Assembly: GCA_035502185.1 (NCBI GenBank) | Contig: DATJUT010000050.1 | Location: 1-64,000, forward strand | Origin: Gemmatimonadales bacterium | Lineage (GTDB): Bacteria; Gemmatimonadota; Gemmatimonadetes; Gemmatimonadales; JACORV01 | Length of the DNA stretch: 64,000 nucleotides | Direction of reading: 5' to 3' | In this document: in pieces, positions 1 through 9,406 of the stretch | Numbering within the stretch: position 1 is the stretch's first letter | Layout of the letters: every line of letters starts with the position of its first letter | Program-made: the position numbers and the translations under genes | Notes under the pieces: model-generated | Told to the model about the DNA's origin: nothing | What the model saw: the letters and a program-made list of their open reading frames with translations, nothing else | Databases searched by the model: none

Positions 1-2
1 AG

Positions 3-581
3 CTACTTCCCCAGTGCCGCGAGTACGTCCTCGGTCGACCGCACCATCCCGATCCTCGGGAAGATCGTCGCCACCGCGAACTGGTGCGCCTCGGCCGACA
101 GCCCCGCCATCGCGTCCTCCGCGAACACCAGTTCGTAGCCGCGCTCGTACGCGTCCCGGGCCGTGGACTCGACGCCGAAGTTGGTCGAGATCCCGCCCAG
201 CACGATGGTGCGGACGGCGCGGCGGCGCAGCTGGAGCTCCAGCTCGGTGCCGTAGAAGGCGCCCCACTGGCGCTTGGTCACGACCACGTCGCCGGGCGCC
301 TGTCCCAGCTCGGGCACCAGCTCGCTGAAATCCGGCGGCACCGCCCCGCTCAACGGCGCGGCGTCGCTCCGCGACGTGAGCCGGTCGCGGCCGTCCGGCG
401 AATAGGCGACTCGCACCAGCACCACGGTCGCCCCGGCCTGGCGGAATCGCGCCGCCAGTCGCCCGGCCCGAGCGACGACGTCGCTCGCCGCGTGCGGGCC
501 GGTCTGCCGGCCCACGATGCCGCGCTGCAGGTCGATGAGCACGAGGGCCGTGGTACGAGGATCCAGCGTGAGGGGCGCCAC
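3..581 (-). CDS. Isochorismatase-family hydrolase, YecD-like
   Basis: 192-residue alpha/beta hydrolase of the isochorismatase superfamily, probably cytosolic; substrate unknown. The N-terminal beta strand carries the conserved Asp (LVLIDLQRG), the conserved Lys is in VTKRQWGAF, and the nucleophile region reads GGISTNFGVESTARDAYERG. Most cysteine hydrolases of this superfamily have Cys where this protein has Gly (NFG). E. coli YecD and true isochorismatases also lack that Cys, so a Cys-dependent amidase reaction is unlikely. I place the start at a GTG (581) preceded by GGAGGT about 6 bases upstream; in-frame codons farther upstream lack such a site. It is divergent from the next gene, with about 220 bases between them. 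Confidence 0.8.
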   Translation of the reverse strand: MAPLTLDPRTTALVLIDLQRGIVGRQTGPHAASDVVARAGRLAARFRQAGATVVLVRVAYSPDGRDRLTSRSDAAPLSGAVPPDFSELVPELGQAPGDVVVTKRQWGAFYGTELELQLRRRAVRTIVLGGISTNFGVESTARDAYERGYELVFAEDAMAGLSAEAHQFAVATIFPRIGMVRSTEDVLAALGK

Positions 582-805
582 AACGACACCTCCGCAACGG
601 TTGGCTGGAGAGTAACGCCTCAAGCCGGCTGGGTCATCCCGGGGTGGCTCTCCTGGGACGCGGTTCCCGACCGCCCCGTCCGGTTAACGCGCTCGGCGCG
701 CGGCCGTCGAAGGCGGGGCGTCGCGCGCCGCCAACGGACGGCGCGGCTTGGCCGTAGCAGGGGATCACGGACTCGCACGCTACCACGAAATCGCAGGGAG
801 GCACG

Positions 806-1207
806 ATGAAGCTCCGCGTCACGCTGGCATCGACCGCGCTGTTGTTGCTCGCCGGCTCGGCGGTGCTCGCGCAGAATCCGCAGTACCCGCAGGGTGGCGG
901 GATGGGCGGCATGCGCGGCCCCGGCCGCCGGATGCAAATGCTCCTCAACGGGATCACCCTCACATCGCAGCAGCAGGCGCAGGTGGATTCCATTCAGGCC
1001 AAGTACCAGCCCCAAATGCGGGCGCTGTTCACACCCGGCACGCCGCCCGATTCGGCAGCGCGGGCGCGGATGGCGGCGCTGCGGACGGCCCAGGATGGCG
1101 AGATCCGGGCGGTGCTGACGCCGGACCAGCAGAAGGTCTTCGACAAGAACGTGTCGTCGATGCCGCCGATGGGTGGGCCGCGCGGCGGCCCGCCGGGCGG
1201 GCAGTAG
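806..1207 (+). CDS. Spy/CpxP-like periplasmic protein
   Basis: 133-residue small exported protein. A signal peptide (residues 1 to about 22, ending LAQ) is followed by a short Gly/Met/Arg-rich segment and a helical core with two LTxxQ-type motifs (LTSQQQAQVDSI and LTPDQQKVFD). Such motifs characterise the Spy/CpxP/ZraP group of periplasmic chaperones or metal-responsive sensors. The C-terminus is Gly/Pro rich. ATG has a strong GGGAGG site 5 bases upstream. It is monocistronic: a 9-bp hairpin follows the stop. Function is inferred from the motif only; client or metal is unknown. Confidence 0.7.
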   Translation: MKLRVTLASTALLLLAGSAVLAQNPQYPQGGGMGGMRGPGRRMQMLLNGITLTSQQQAQVDSIQAKYQPQMRALFTPGTPPDSAARARMAALRTAQDGEIRAVLTPDQQKVFDKNVSSMPPMGGPRGGPPGGQ

Positions 1208-1233
1208 GACCCGTCGCACGGTCGCGGGGTTCG

Positions 1234-1260
1234 AGGGCGGGCTGCACGGCCCGCCCTTTC
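1234..1260 (+). terminator. Rho-independent-type terminator after the Spy-like gene
   Basis: Perfect 9-bp inverted repeat (1234-1242 with 1249-1257, 6-base loop), all G/C except the terminal A-T pair, followed by a short T run. It lies 27 bases after the stop codon. Confidence 0.6.
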
Positions 1261-1309
1261 CGCATCCGCGGGGTTGCGCCGAGTCCCGCGACCGCGCTAC
1301 GTGACAGCC

Positions 1310-3703
1310 ATGCGCTACCACACTCGGAGGCCGTGGAGGGCGCCCGCGCGCTGGTGCCGGGCGGCGGCCGTCCTGGGCCTCGCCGGCATCGCCCGCTCCC
1401 TGTCCGCCCAGACCGTCGTCCCCCCACGGCACGACTACGCCGAGGTCGCGGCTGCCCTGACCCGGTTCATCGACGGGCAGATGATGGAGAAGAAGCTCCC
1501 CGCCCTGTCGATCGCGTTGATCGACGGCCACGAGACCGTGTGGGCCCGCGGCTTCGGCCTGGCCAATCCGGCCGACGGCACCCCCGCGACGGCGGAGACG
1601 CCGTACCGGGTCGCCTCGGTCTCGAAGCTGTTCACCGACATCGCGGTGATGCAGCTCGTCGAGGCGGGGCGGGTCGCCCTCGACACGCCGGTCACGCGCT
1701 ACGTGCCGGAGATCCACCCCACCGACCCGTTCGGCCAGCCCATCACGCTCCGTGAGCTGCTGTCCCACCGATCGGGGCTGGTGCGCGAGCCGCCCGTCGG
1801 CAACTACTTCGACCCGACCTCGCCCACGCTGGCCGCGACCGCGCAGAGCCTGAACGCCACGACGCTGGTGTACGCGCCCGGGAGCCGCACCAAGTACTCG
1901 AACGCGGCCATCGCCCTGGCGGGCTACGTCGTCGAGCGGGTGACGGGCGAGCCGTTCGCGGCCCGTCTCCAGCGATCGGTGCTCGCGCCGCTCGGGATGT
2001 CCAGCAGCAGCTTCGAGCCCTCCGGCCCCTTGCTGGCCGGGCGTGCCCGCGGCCAGATGTGGACGACCGACGGGCGCACCTTCGACGCGCCCACCTTCCC
2101 GCTGGGCATCGAGCCCGCCGCCGAGCTGACGACCTCGATGCTCGACCTCGGCCGGTTCCTGAGCGCGCTGTTCGCCGGCGGCGTGGGGCCCGGCGGGCGG
2201 GTGCTCGCCGACACCACGCTGGCCCGGATGTGGGGCATCCAGTTCGCCGGCGCGGGGCAGACGAGCGGGTTCGGCCTCGGCTTCGCCGTCTCGCGGCTCG
2301 ACGGGCACCAGTGGATCGGGCACGACGGGTGGCACTACGGCTTCGGCACCGAGGTCGCGGCCCTCCCGCAGGACAGCCTCGGCGTGGCCGTCTCGACCAC
2401 GGTGGACGCCGGCATGGCCGTGCCGGAGCGGGTCGCGAACACGGCGCTGCGCCTGATGCTGGCCGCGAAGGAGGGGCGGCCGCTGCCCGCCGTCGAGGCC
2501 ACGTCGGCGGTCCCGCCTGCCGAGGCGGCTCGCCTGGCCGGGCGGTGGCGGGGTCGCCGCCTCGGGCTCGACGTCGACGTGCGCGCCGGGGTGCCGTGGA
2601 TGCAGCCCGTGTCCGGGGGCTTCGTCACGCCGTTGCGGGCCATCGGCGACACGCTCGTGGTGGACGGGCGCGTGGTGTACGGCGAGCGCATCCCGAGGGG
2701 GCCGGGCTGGCTGCTCTACGAGGGCGACACCCTGCGCCTCACGCCTGATCCCAAACCCCAACCCCCTCCTTCACGCTTTCTCGACCTGATCGGCGAGTAC
2801 GGTTGGGACCACGACGTGCTCTACGTGCTCGAGCGCGACGGGCAGTTGTTCGCGCAGATCGAGTGGTTCGCGCTGTACCCGCTCACCCGGGTGTCGGACA
2901 CCCTGTTCCGCTTCCCCGACGGCGGGCTGTACGCCGGCGAACCCCTCGCCTTCACGCGCGGCGCCGACGGCCGGATCGGGGCGGCGCTGGTGGCGGGCGT
3001 GCGCTTCCCGCGCCGCGCCGTCGGCCCAGAGCGCGGCGTGACCTTCCGCATCACGCCCGTCAGGCCGGTGGACGAGCTGCGGCGCGCCGCGCTGGCGATG
3101 ACCCCGCCGCCGCCGCGGCCCGGGATGCGCGCGAGCGACCTGGTGGACCTCACCACGGTGGATCGCCGCATCAAGCTCGACATCCGCTACGCGACGTCGA
3201 ACAACTTCATGGGGACGCCGATGTACACGTCGGCGCACGCCTACCTGCAGCGGCCCGCGGCCGCGGCGCTGGCCCGGGCCGCGCGCTGGCTGGCGGCGCG
3301 CGGCTACGGCCTGCTGATCCACGACGCGTACCGGCCGTGGTACGTCACGGAGACCTTCTGGGACGCGACCCCGGACTCGCTCAAGATCTTCGTCGCGGAC
3401 CCGAAGCAGGGCTCCCACCACAACCGCGGCTGCGCGGTGGACCTCACGCTGTACGATCTCGCGACCGGGCAGCCCGTCGAGATGGTGGGCGGCTACGACG
3501 AGTTCTCGCCCCGCTCGTTCGCCGACTACCCGGGCGGCACGGGACTGGAGCGCTGGCATCGCGCCCTGCTGCGGCGCGCTATGGAAGCGCAGGGGTTTGC
3601 GGTGTATGATGCGGAGTGGTGGCACTTCGACTACCGCGACTGGGCCCGCTACCCGGTCCTGAACCTCACCTTCGAGCAGCTCGCCGGTCACCATGATCGC
3701 TAG
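1310..3703 (+). CDS. Serine beta-lactamase/PBP-like hydrolase fused to VanX-type D-Ala-D-Ala dipeptidase
   Basis: 797-residue exported two-enzyme protein. An N-terminal signal peptide (about residues 1-34, ending LSAQ) is followed by a class C beta-lactamase/esterase-fold domain with SVSK (S103-K106), YSN (196-198) and an HDG-type third motif (GHDGWHYG). A beta-rich middle section (about 390-600) resembles the lipocalin-like C-terminal domains of such hydrolases. The C-terminal part (about 605-797) is a complete M15D/VanX dipeptidase: HxxGxAxD with zinc ligands H704 and D711, and ExWH with E769 and H772. Both halves act on D-Ala-ended peptides in known relatives, so peptidoglycan peptide turnover in the periplasm is plausible. 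The ATG at 1310 directly precedes the signal peptide; upstream GTG (1301) and TTG (1274) are alternatives. Overlaps the next gene by 11 bases. Confidence 0.85.
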   Translation: MRYHTRRPWRAPARWCRAAAVLGLAGIARSLSAQTVVPPRHDYAEVAAALTRFIDGQMMEKKLPALSIALIDGHETVWARGFGLANPADGTPATAETPYRVASVSKLFTDIAVMQLVEAGRVALDTPVTRYVPEIHPTDPFGQPITLRELLSHRSGLVREPPVGNYFDPTSPTLAATAQSLNATTLVYAPGSRTKYSNAAIALAGYVVERVTGEPFAARLQRSVLAPLGMSSSSFEPSGPLLAGRARGQMWTTDGRTFDAPTFPLGIEPAAELTTSMLDLGRFLSALFAGGVGPGGRVLADTTLARMWGIQFAGAGQTSGFGLGFAVSRLDGHQWIGHDGWHYGFGTEVAALPQDSLGVAVSTTVDAGMAVPERVANTALRLMLAAKEGRPLPAVEATSAVPPAEAARLAGRWRGRRLGLDVDVRAGVPWMQPVSGGFVTPLRAIGDTLVVDGRVVYGERIPRGPGWLLYEGDTLRLTPDPKPQPPPSRFLDLIGEYGWDHDVLYVLERDGQLFAQIEWFALYPLTRVSDTLFRFPDGGLYAGEPLAFTRGADGRIGAALVAGVRFPRRAVGPERGVTFRITPVRPVDELRRAALAMTPPPPRPGMRASDLVDLTTVDRRIKLDIRYATSNNFMGTPMYTSAHAYLQRPAAAALARAARWLAARGYGLLIHDAYRPWYVTETFWDATPDSLKIFVADPKQGSHHNRGCAVDLTLYDLATGQPVEMVGGYDEFSPRSFADYPGGTGLERWHRALLRRAMEAQGFAVYDAEWWHFDYRDWARYPVLNLTFEQLAGHHDR

Positions 3704-5147
3704 GAACGCCCTCAACCGGGACCTGTTGCGCGCCGAGTACGCGGTGCGCGGCGCGATTCCCACGCGCGCGCTGGAGCTCGAGGCGCAGGGCCGCAAGATC
3801 ATCTACTGCAACATCGGCAACCCGCTGGCCTTCGCCCAGCGCCCGCTCACCTACCTGCGCCAGGTCCTGTGCCTGGTGGAGTACCCCGCGCTGCTCGACG
3901 ACCCGGCGGCGGTGCAGCACTTCCCGGCCGACGTCGTGGAGCGGGTGCGGAGCATCCTCGAGCGGCACCCCCCGGGCGCCGGCGCCTACTCGCAGAGCGC
4001 GGGCATCCCGTTCATCCGCCAGGCGGTGGCCGACTTCATCGCCCGGCGCGACGGCATTCCCGCCGACAAGGACCACGTCATCCTCACCGACGGCGCCAGC
4101 AAGGGTGTCGAGGCCGCCGTCGTCGCGCTGCTCCGGGACCGCACCGACGGCATCCTCATCCCGATCCCGCAGTATCCCCTCTACAGCGCCGAGATCGCGC
4201 TGCACGGGGGCAAGGCGATCGGCTACCACCTCGACGAGACCCATCACTGGCAGCTGCGCGAGGAGTCGCTGCTCTCCAGCCACGCGCGGGCGCGGGCGGA
4301 GGGGATCCGGCCGGTCGCGATCGCGGTGATCAATCCCGGCAACCCGACGGGCGCGGTCCTGACCCGCGAGAACATCGCGATGGTCATCCGGTTCGCGCGG
4401 GCCAACGGGCTCGCCATCCTGGCCGACGAGGTCTACCAGGAGAACGTGTATGCGCCGGACCGGCGCTTCCACTCGTTCGCCAAGGTCATGCACGAGCTGG
4501 GCGAGACCTCGGTCTCGCTGTTCAGCTTCCACTCGGTGTCGAAGGGCTTCCTGGGCGAGTGCGGGCACCGGGGCGGATACGTCGAGTTCCGCAACATCCC
4601 CGACGACGTCCTGGCCGAGCTCGTCAAGCTCCAGTCCATCAGCCTGTGCTCGAGCGTCGTGGGCCAGATCGCGGTGGACGTGATGGTCTCGCCGCCCCAG
4701 CCGGGCCAGCCCAGCTACGAGCGCTACGTGGCCGAGCGGGAAGGCGTGCTGCGCGAGCTCAAGGCCAAGGCCGAGATCCTGAGCCGCGGGATCAACGCCA
4801 TCCCCGGGATGTCACTGGAGTCGCCGCAGGGCGCGCTGTACGGCTTCGTGCGCTTCGAGCTGCCGCCGGAGCCGGGCGTGGACTTGGGCGCGATGACGGC
4901 CGAGCAGCGCGGCGAGTACGAGGGCCGGCGGGATTCCGCCTACTGCCTGGCCCTGCTCGAGGAGACCGGCATCTGCGTCGTGCCCGGATCCGGCTTCGGC
5001 CAGGAGCCGGGGACCCTGCACTTCCGCACCACGTTCCTGCCGACGCGGGAGGAGATCGAGGCGCTGGTGGCGCGGCTCAAGTCGTTCCACGAGCGCTACG
5101 TCGAGGCGCTCGCCGGCAACGGCAGGCCCGCCGCGGCACACCGCTAG
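3693..5147 (+). CDS. Alanine aminotransferase-like PLP enzyme (class I/II)
   Basis: 484-residue fold-type I aminotransferase. The opening resembles eukaryote-type alanine aminotransferases (GRKIIYCNIGNP, GAYSQSAGIPFIRQ), and the PLP Schiff-base Lys lies in SVSKGFLGECGHRGGY. Other PLP contacts visible are the INPGNPTG loop and the ADEVYQENVY segment. Likely reaction is L-alanine plus 2-oxoglutarate to pyruvate plus glutamate in the cytosol; other aminotransferase substrates are possible. The ATG overlaps the dipeptidase fusion gene by 11 bases, so the two are cotranscribed. A link between D-Ala-D-Ala release upstream and alanine recycling here is attractive but inferred, because a racemase step would be needed. 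Confidence 0.85.
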   Translation: MIARNALNRDLLRAEYAVRGAIPTRALELEAQGRKIIYCNIGNPLAFAQRPLTYLRQVLCLVEYPALLDDPAAVQHFPADVVERVRSILERHPPGAGAYSQSAGIPFIRQAVADFIARRDGIPADKDHVILTDGASKGVEAAVVALLRDRTDGILIPIPQYPLYSAEIALHGGKAIGYHLDETHHWQLREESLLSSHARARAEGIRPVAIAVINPGNPTGAVLTRENIAMVIRFARANGLAILADEVYQENVYAPDRRFHSFAKVMHELGETSVSLFSFHSVSKGFLGECGHRGGYVEFRNIPDDVLAELVKLQSISLCSSVVGQIAVDVMVSPPQPGQPSYERYVAEREGVLRELKAKAEILSRGINAIPGMSLESPQGALYGFVRFELPPEPGVDLGAMTAEQRGEYEGRRDSAYCLALLEETGICVVPGSGFGQEPGTLHFRTTFLPTREEIEALVARLKSFHERYVEALAGNGRPAAAHR

Positions 5148-5212
5148 AACCGCTTCCGGCGACCGCGGGACCGCCCGTCGCCCCTCCAGGCGGCGCGGCG
5201 CCGCCGCGCGGC

Positions 5213-6049
5213 TCAGCGACGGTAGCGCCGTCCCAGAACCCGCTGGATGGCGGCCGTCCCCACGGCGCAGCGGCTGGTGAACCGGGCCAGCGCGAGCCCG
5301 GCTCCCGAGAGCGGCGATGCCCCGAGCACCAGCGGCACGGCGCCGCGGTCCCATCCGTACACCGGCCGGCGGCGCAGGGCGAGCGCCTCGAACCCGCCGG
5401 GGCCAGGCCCGGCGAACCCCAGGCGGTATCCGGCGCGAGCCGCCAGGCTGCGCACCCGCGCATCGGCCGATCCGAACGGGTAGCTCACCGCGCACGGCAC
5501 GCGACCGAGCCGCTCGCCGATCGTCTCCCGCGATCGCTCCAGCTCGTCCGTCACCTGGGCGTCGGACAGCCAGGTGAGCCGGGCGTGCGTCGCGCCGTGC
5601 GAGTGCACCTCGATGCCCCGCTCCTGCCACCGCGCGAGGTCCTCCCAGGCCAGGTGCGTGAACCGGCGCCACCCGTACTGCACGTCCCAGCTGTTCTCCC
5701 GCCCCACGTAGTCGGTGATGACGAAGACCAGGGCCCGGAAGCCGTGGTCGGCGAGGACGGGAAACGCGTGCCGGGCGAGGCCCGCGTAGCCGTCGTCGAA
5801 GGTGACGACCACCTCCCGCCCCGCCGCCGTGCCGGGCGACGCCAGCCGCTCCAGCAGGCCGCCCGAGCCCAGGGTACGGTAGCCCGCCCGGGCCAGCGCC
5901 TCGACCTGGCGCCGGAACACGCGCGGATCGACCTGGGTGAACCCCAGCTCGAAGCGGGTGTCGATCTTGTGGTAGCAGAGAACCGGCGGGAACCCGTCCG
6001 GCGCGCCCGTCGCGCCGCGGCGGCCAGGCGTCAGCTGGGGCCCAGCCAC
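5213..6049 (-). CDS. Polysaccharide deacetylase (NodB homology, CE4)
   Basis: 278-residue CE4 esterase with the usual metal-site motifs: TFDDG (83-87), HSHGATH (149-155) and YPFG. It removes acetyl groups from N-acetylated cell-surface polysaccharide or peptidoglycan in known family members. No clear signal peptide is visible. The start is a GTG with AGGTGG just upstream, overlapping the end of the M16 peptidase gene by 19 bases. It lies fourth in the series rpsO, pnp, peptidase, deacetylase; the same set (with ylxY and mlpA) follows pnp in Bacillus, which supports a family assignment but not a substrate. Confidence 0.85.
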   Translation of the reverse strand: MAGPQLTPGRRGATGAPDGFPPVLCYHKIDTRFELGFTQVDPRVFRRQVEALARAGYRTLGSGGLLERLASPGTAAGREVVVTFDDGYAGLARHAFPVLADHGFRALVFVITDYVGRENSWDVQYGWRRFTHLAWEDLARWQERGIEVHSHGATHARLTWLSDAQVTDELERSRETIGERLGRVPCAVSYPFGSADARVRSLAARAGYRLGFAGPGPGGFEALALRRRPVYGWDRGAVPLVLGASPLSGAGLALARFTSRCAVGTAAIQRVLGRRYRR

Positions 6050-7281
6050 ACCACCACCTGGCGGTCGGGCGAGTAGAACTCGGACGCGACGGCGGCCACC
6101 TGCTCGGGTGCGACCGCGTCGATCTCGGCCAGGACCGCGTCGATGGGCTTGTAGCTCTCGCGGTACAGCGCCGCGCCCGCGAGGCGGTACATCCGCGGCA
6201 CCGGGCCCTCGAGGGCCAGCACCAGCTGGCCCTTCACCTGCTGCTTGGCCGAGGCCAGCTCCTCGGGCGTGAGCGAGCGCTCCGCCAGCCGCGCGAACTC
6301 CTCCCGGATCGTGGCCGCGGCGCGCTCGGCCGTCGGCGGCTGCGTGCCGACGTACACGCCGGCGGCGCCCGATGCCTGGAAGAACGAGTGGAACGCGTAG
6401 ACGGTGTAGGCCAGGCCCAGCTCCTCGCGCACGCGCTGGAACAGCCGCGAGCTCATTCCCCCGCCGAAGATGGTCGACACCAGGACCAGGGCGTGCCGGC
6501 GCGGGTCCCCGTACCGGAACGTCTCGGTGCCGAACACCAGGTGCACCTGGGCCCCGTCGCGGGCGACGCGCTGCTCGACGCGGGTGGCCCCGGCGGGCGG
6601 TGGCACGTCCGTGCCCTCCGGGCCGGGCTCCAGGTCGAGCCAGCCGGCGCCGTCCAGCAGCGCCAGCACCTGCTCGTGCTCGAGGTTCCCGGCGGCGGCG
6701 AACACCAGGTGCCGGGGCCCGTAGGCGCGTCCGTGCAGCGCCTGCAGGTCGCCCGCGGTGATGCCCGCCACGGTCTCGCGGGTGCCGAGGATGCGGTAGC
6801 CGTATGCGTGCGAGCGCCACAGTGCCGCTGCGTGCAGGTCGAACACGAGATCGTCGGGCGTGTCGTCGACGGTGGCGATCTCCTCCAGCACCACCTTGCG
6901 CTCGAGCGCGAGGTCGGCGTCGCGCAGCAGGGGGCGCCGCACGATGTCGGTGAGGAGGTCCACGGCGAGCGGCAGGTCCGCGTCGAGCATGCGGGCCTGG
7001 TAGGTCGTGTGGTCGCGGCCGGTGTAGGCGTCGAGCCCGCCGCCGCGCGATTCGAGGGCGACGGCGATGTCCTGGGCGGTGCGGGTGGGCGTGCCCTTGA
7101 ACACCATGTGCTCGAGCAGGTGGGACACGCCCATCTTCTCGCGCGGCTCGTGCGCCGACGCGGTCTTGACCCAGAAGCCGGCCGCGGCCGAGCGCAGCCA
7201 CGGCATCCGTTCGGTCAGGATGACGAGGCCGTTGGGCGCGTCGCTGCGCCACACGGTGTCGTCGAGCCGGACCGTCCGCAC
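6031..7281 (-). CDS. M16 family zinc peptidase (MlpA/YmxG-like)
   Basis: 416-residue insulinase/pitrilysin-family protein with the inverted zinc motif HLLEH (54-58) and a downstream Glu-rich helix (VVLEEIATVDD) that supplies the third ligand. Length fits a single active plus inactive half, as in bacterial processing-peptidase-like enzymes of the Bacillus YmxG type. No signal peptide is visible, so cytosolic. GTG start one base after the pnp stop, so translation is probably coupled. Substrates unknown; degradation of short peptides or a processing role is possible. Confidence 0.88.
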   Translation of the reverse strand: MRTVRLDDTVWRSDAPNGLVILTERMPWLRSAAAGFWVKTASAHEPREKMGVSHLLEHMVFKGTPTRTAQDIAVALESRGGGLDAYTGRDHTTYQARMLDADLPLAVDLLTDIVRRPLLRDADLALERKVVLEEIATVDDTPDDLVFDLHAAALWRSHAYGYRILGTRETVAGITAGDLQALHGRAYGPRHLVFAAAGNLEHEQVLALLDGAGWLDLEPGPEGTDVPPPAGATRVEQRVARDGAQVHLVFGTETFRYGDPRRHALVLVSTIFGGGMSSRLFQRVREELGLAYTVYAFHSFFQASGAAGVYVGTQPPTAERAAATIREEFARLAERSLTPEELASAKQQVKGQLVLALEGPVPRMYRLAGAALYRESYKPIDAVLAEIDAVAPEQVAAVASEFYSPDRQVVVWLGPS

Positions 7282-7282
7282 G

Positions 7283-9367
7283 TCAGCTCTTCTCGAGCAG
7301 CGCCTTGCGCGAGAGCCGCAGCCGGCCCCGCTCGTCCACCTCGAGCAGCTTGACGGTGAGGGTGTCGCCCTTCTTCACGACGTCCTCGGTCTTGTCCGTG
7401 CGCCCGTGCTGCAGCTCGGAGATGTGGACCAGGCCCTCGACCCCCGGCAGGATCTCGACGAACGCGCCGAAGGCGGTGGTCGTCTTCACCTTGCCGGTGT
7501 AGGTCTTGCCCACCTCGGGCTCCTGCACCAGCGCCTCGACCATCTCGCGCGCCTTGGCGCCCGCCTCGCCGCCCACGGCGGCGATGGTCACCACGCCGTC
7601 GTCGTCGATGCTGACCTTGGCCCCCGACACCTCCTCGATCTCGCGGATGGTGGCGCCCTTGGGCCCGATGATCTTCCCGATGTCCTTCTGCTTGACCTGG
7701 ATGGTGAGGATCCGCGGCGCCCAGGGCGACATCTCCGAGCGATGCTCCTTCAGCGTCTTGCCCATCACGCCCAGGATGTGCAGCCGGCCCTTCTTCGCCT
7801 GGTCGAGCGCCTTCGCCATGATGTCGAGCGACAGCCCCTGGATCTTGATGTCCATCTGGATCGAGGTGATGCCGGTCTCGGTCCCGGCGACCTTGAAGTC
7901 CATGTCGCCGAGCGCGTCCTCCGTGCCGAGGATGTCGGTGAGGATGACGACCTGGTCGCGGTCCTTGATCAGGCCCATCGCCACGCCGGCGCACGGCGCC
8001 TTGAGCGGGACGCCCGCATCCATCAGCGACAGCGAGGCGCCGCACACGCTGGCCATCGACGACGACCCGTTCGACTCGAGGACCTCGGAGACGATCCGGA
8101 TGGTGTACGGGAAATCCTCGTAGGACGGGAGCAGCGGCGTGAGCGCGCGCTCCGCCAGGGCGCCGTGCCCGATCTCGCGGCGCGAGGTGCCGCGCATCGG
8201 CCGCACCTCCCCGGTCGAGAACGGCGGGAAGTTGTAGTGCAGCATGAACGACTTGGTGGTCTCGCGCGGCACGTCGATGTTGTCGATGCGCTGCTCGTCG
8301 TCCACGCTGCCCAGGGTCGTGGTCACCAGGGCCTGCGTCTGGCCGCGGGTGAACAGCGCCGAGCCGTGGACCCGCGGCAGCAGGCCGACCTCGCAGGTGA
8401 TCGGCCGGACCGTGGTGGCGTCGCGGCCGTCCACCCGCTCGCCCCGCTCCAGCACCTGCTTGCGCATGACGTCGTACTGGAGGTCGGCCAGCAGGTTGGC
8501 GATGACGCGGTTCTGGTCCGGGAACTCGGCGGCCAGCTCCTGCACGATGGTGGTGTACACCGCGGACAGGGCCTGGGAGCGTTCCTCCTTCATGGCCAGG
8601 TTCATGGCCTCCTGGACCCGCGGCTTCGCCAGCGCCTCCACCCGCGCGGCCAGGTCGGCCGGCGGTGCGGCCCTGGTCCACTCCATCTTGGGGACGCTGT
8701 GCTTCCCCAGCAGCTCCTGCTGCAGCGCCACCAGCTCCTGGAGCCCCTTCTGCGCCACCTTCAGCGCCTCGACCATCTCCGTCTCGGCGATCTCCCCCGC
8801 CCCGCCCTCGACCATCATGATCGAGTCGGCGGTGCCGCTCACCACGATGTCGACGTCGGAGAACTCGAGCTGCTGAAAGGTCGGGTTGAGGATCCACTTC
8901 CCCTCCACCCGGCCCACCCGCACGCCCGCCAGCGGGCCGGCGAACGGGATCTTCGAGCTGGCCAGCGCGAACGAGGCCGCCACCATCCCGAGCACGTCGG
9001 CGTCGTTCTCCTGGTCCGCCGACAGCACGTAGACGAACACCTGGACCTCGTTCTGGAACCCCTCCGGGAACAGCGGCCGGATGGACCGGTCGATGAGCCG
9101 GGCGGCCAGGATCTCCTCGTCGTGCGGCCGGGCTTCGCGCTTGAGGAAGCCGCCGGGGATCTTGCCGGCGGCGTAGAACTTCTCGCGGTACTCGACCAGC
9201 AGCGGGAAGAACGGCAGGTTGCTCACGGTGTCGGCCACCGACGCGGCGGCCAGCACGGTGGTTTCGCCGAACTGGACCAGCGCGGCGCCGGCGGCCTGCT
9301 TGGCCATCCGCCCGCACTCAATGCGGAAGGTGCGGCCGGCGAACGACCGTTCGAGGCGATGCATCAT
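7283..9367 (-). CDS. pnp: Polyribonucleotide nucleotidyltransferase (PNPase)
   Basis: 694-residue 3'-5' phosphorolytic exoribonuclease: two RNase PH cores separated by the all-alpha domain, then KH (IGKIIGPKGATIREIEE) and S1 (GKVKTTTAFGAFVEILPGVE) RNA-binding domains. Length is typical. The active-site region shows TSREIGHGALAERAL and ESNGSSSMASVCG. Works with RNase Y, also encoded in this window, in mRNA decay. Starts with two adjacent Met codons, and a 9-bp hairpin lies between it and rpsO upstream. Confidence 0.97.
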   Translation of the reverse strand: MMHRLERSFAGRTFRIECGRMAKQAAGAALVQFGETTVLAAASVADTVSNLPFFPLLVEYREKFYAAGKIPGGFLKREARPHDEEILAARLIDRSIRPLFPEGFQNEVQVFVYVLSADQENDADVLGMVAASFALASSKIPFAGPLAGVRVGRVEGKWILNPTFQQLEFSDVDIVVSGTADSIMMVEGGAGEIAETEMVEALKVAQKGLQELVALQQELLGKHSVPKMEWTRAAPPADLAARVEALAKPRVQEAMNLAMKEERSQALSAVYTTIVQELAAEFPDQNRVIANLLADLQYDVMRKQVLERGERVDGRDATTVRPITCEVGLLPRVHGSALFTRGQTQALVTTTLGSVDDEQRIDNIDVPRETTKSFMLHYNFPPFSTGEVRPMRGTSRREIGHGALAERALTPLLPSYEDFPYTIRIVSEVLESNGSSSMASVCGASLSLMDAGVPLKAPCAGVAMGLIKDRDQVVILTDILGTEDALGDMDFKVAGTETGITSIQMDIKIQGLSLDIMAKALDQAKKGRLHILGVMGKTLKEHRSEMSPWAPRILTIQVKQKDIGKIIGPKGATIREIEEVSGAKVSIDDDGVVTIAAVGGEAGAKAREMVEALVQEPEVGKTYTGKVKTTTAFGAFVEILPGVEGLVHISELQHGRTDKTEDVVKKGDTLTVKLLEVDERGRLRLSRKALLEKS

Positions 9368-9406
9368 CGTGACAGACTCTCTTGTGATGTGGGATAGCTG
9401 GCAGAA

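Noticed and set aside
1274-1310. TTG start for the fusion hydrolase
   Set aside because: Would put 12 extra residues ahead of a good signal peptide.
620-2761. 713-codon open frame antisense to the serine hydrolase
   Set aside because: Low-complexity translation without domains; overlaps a well-supported gene.
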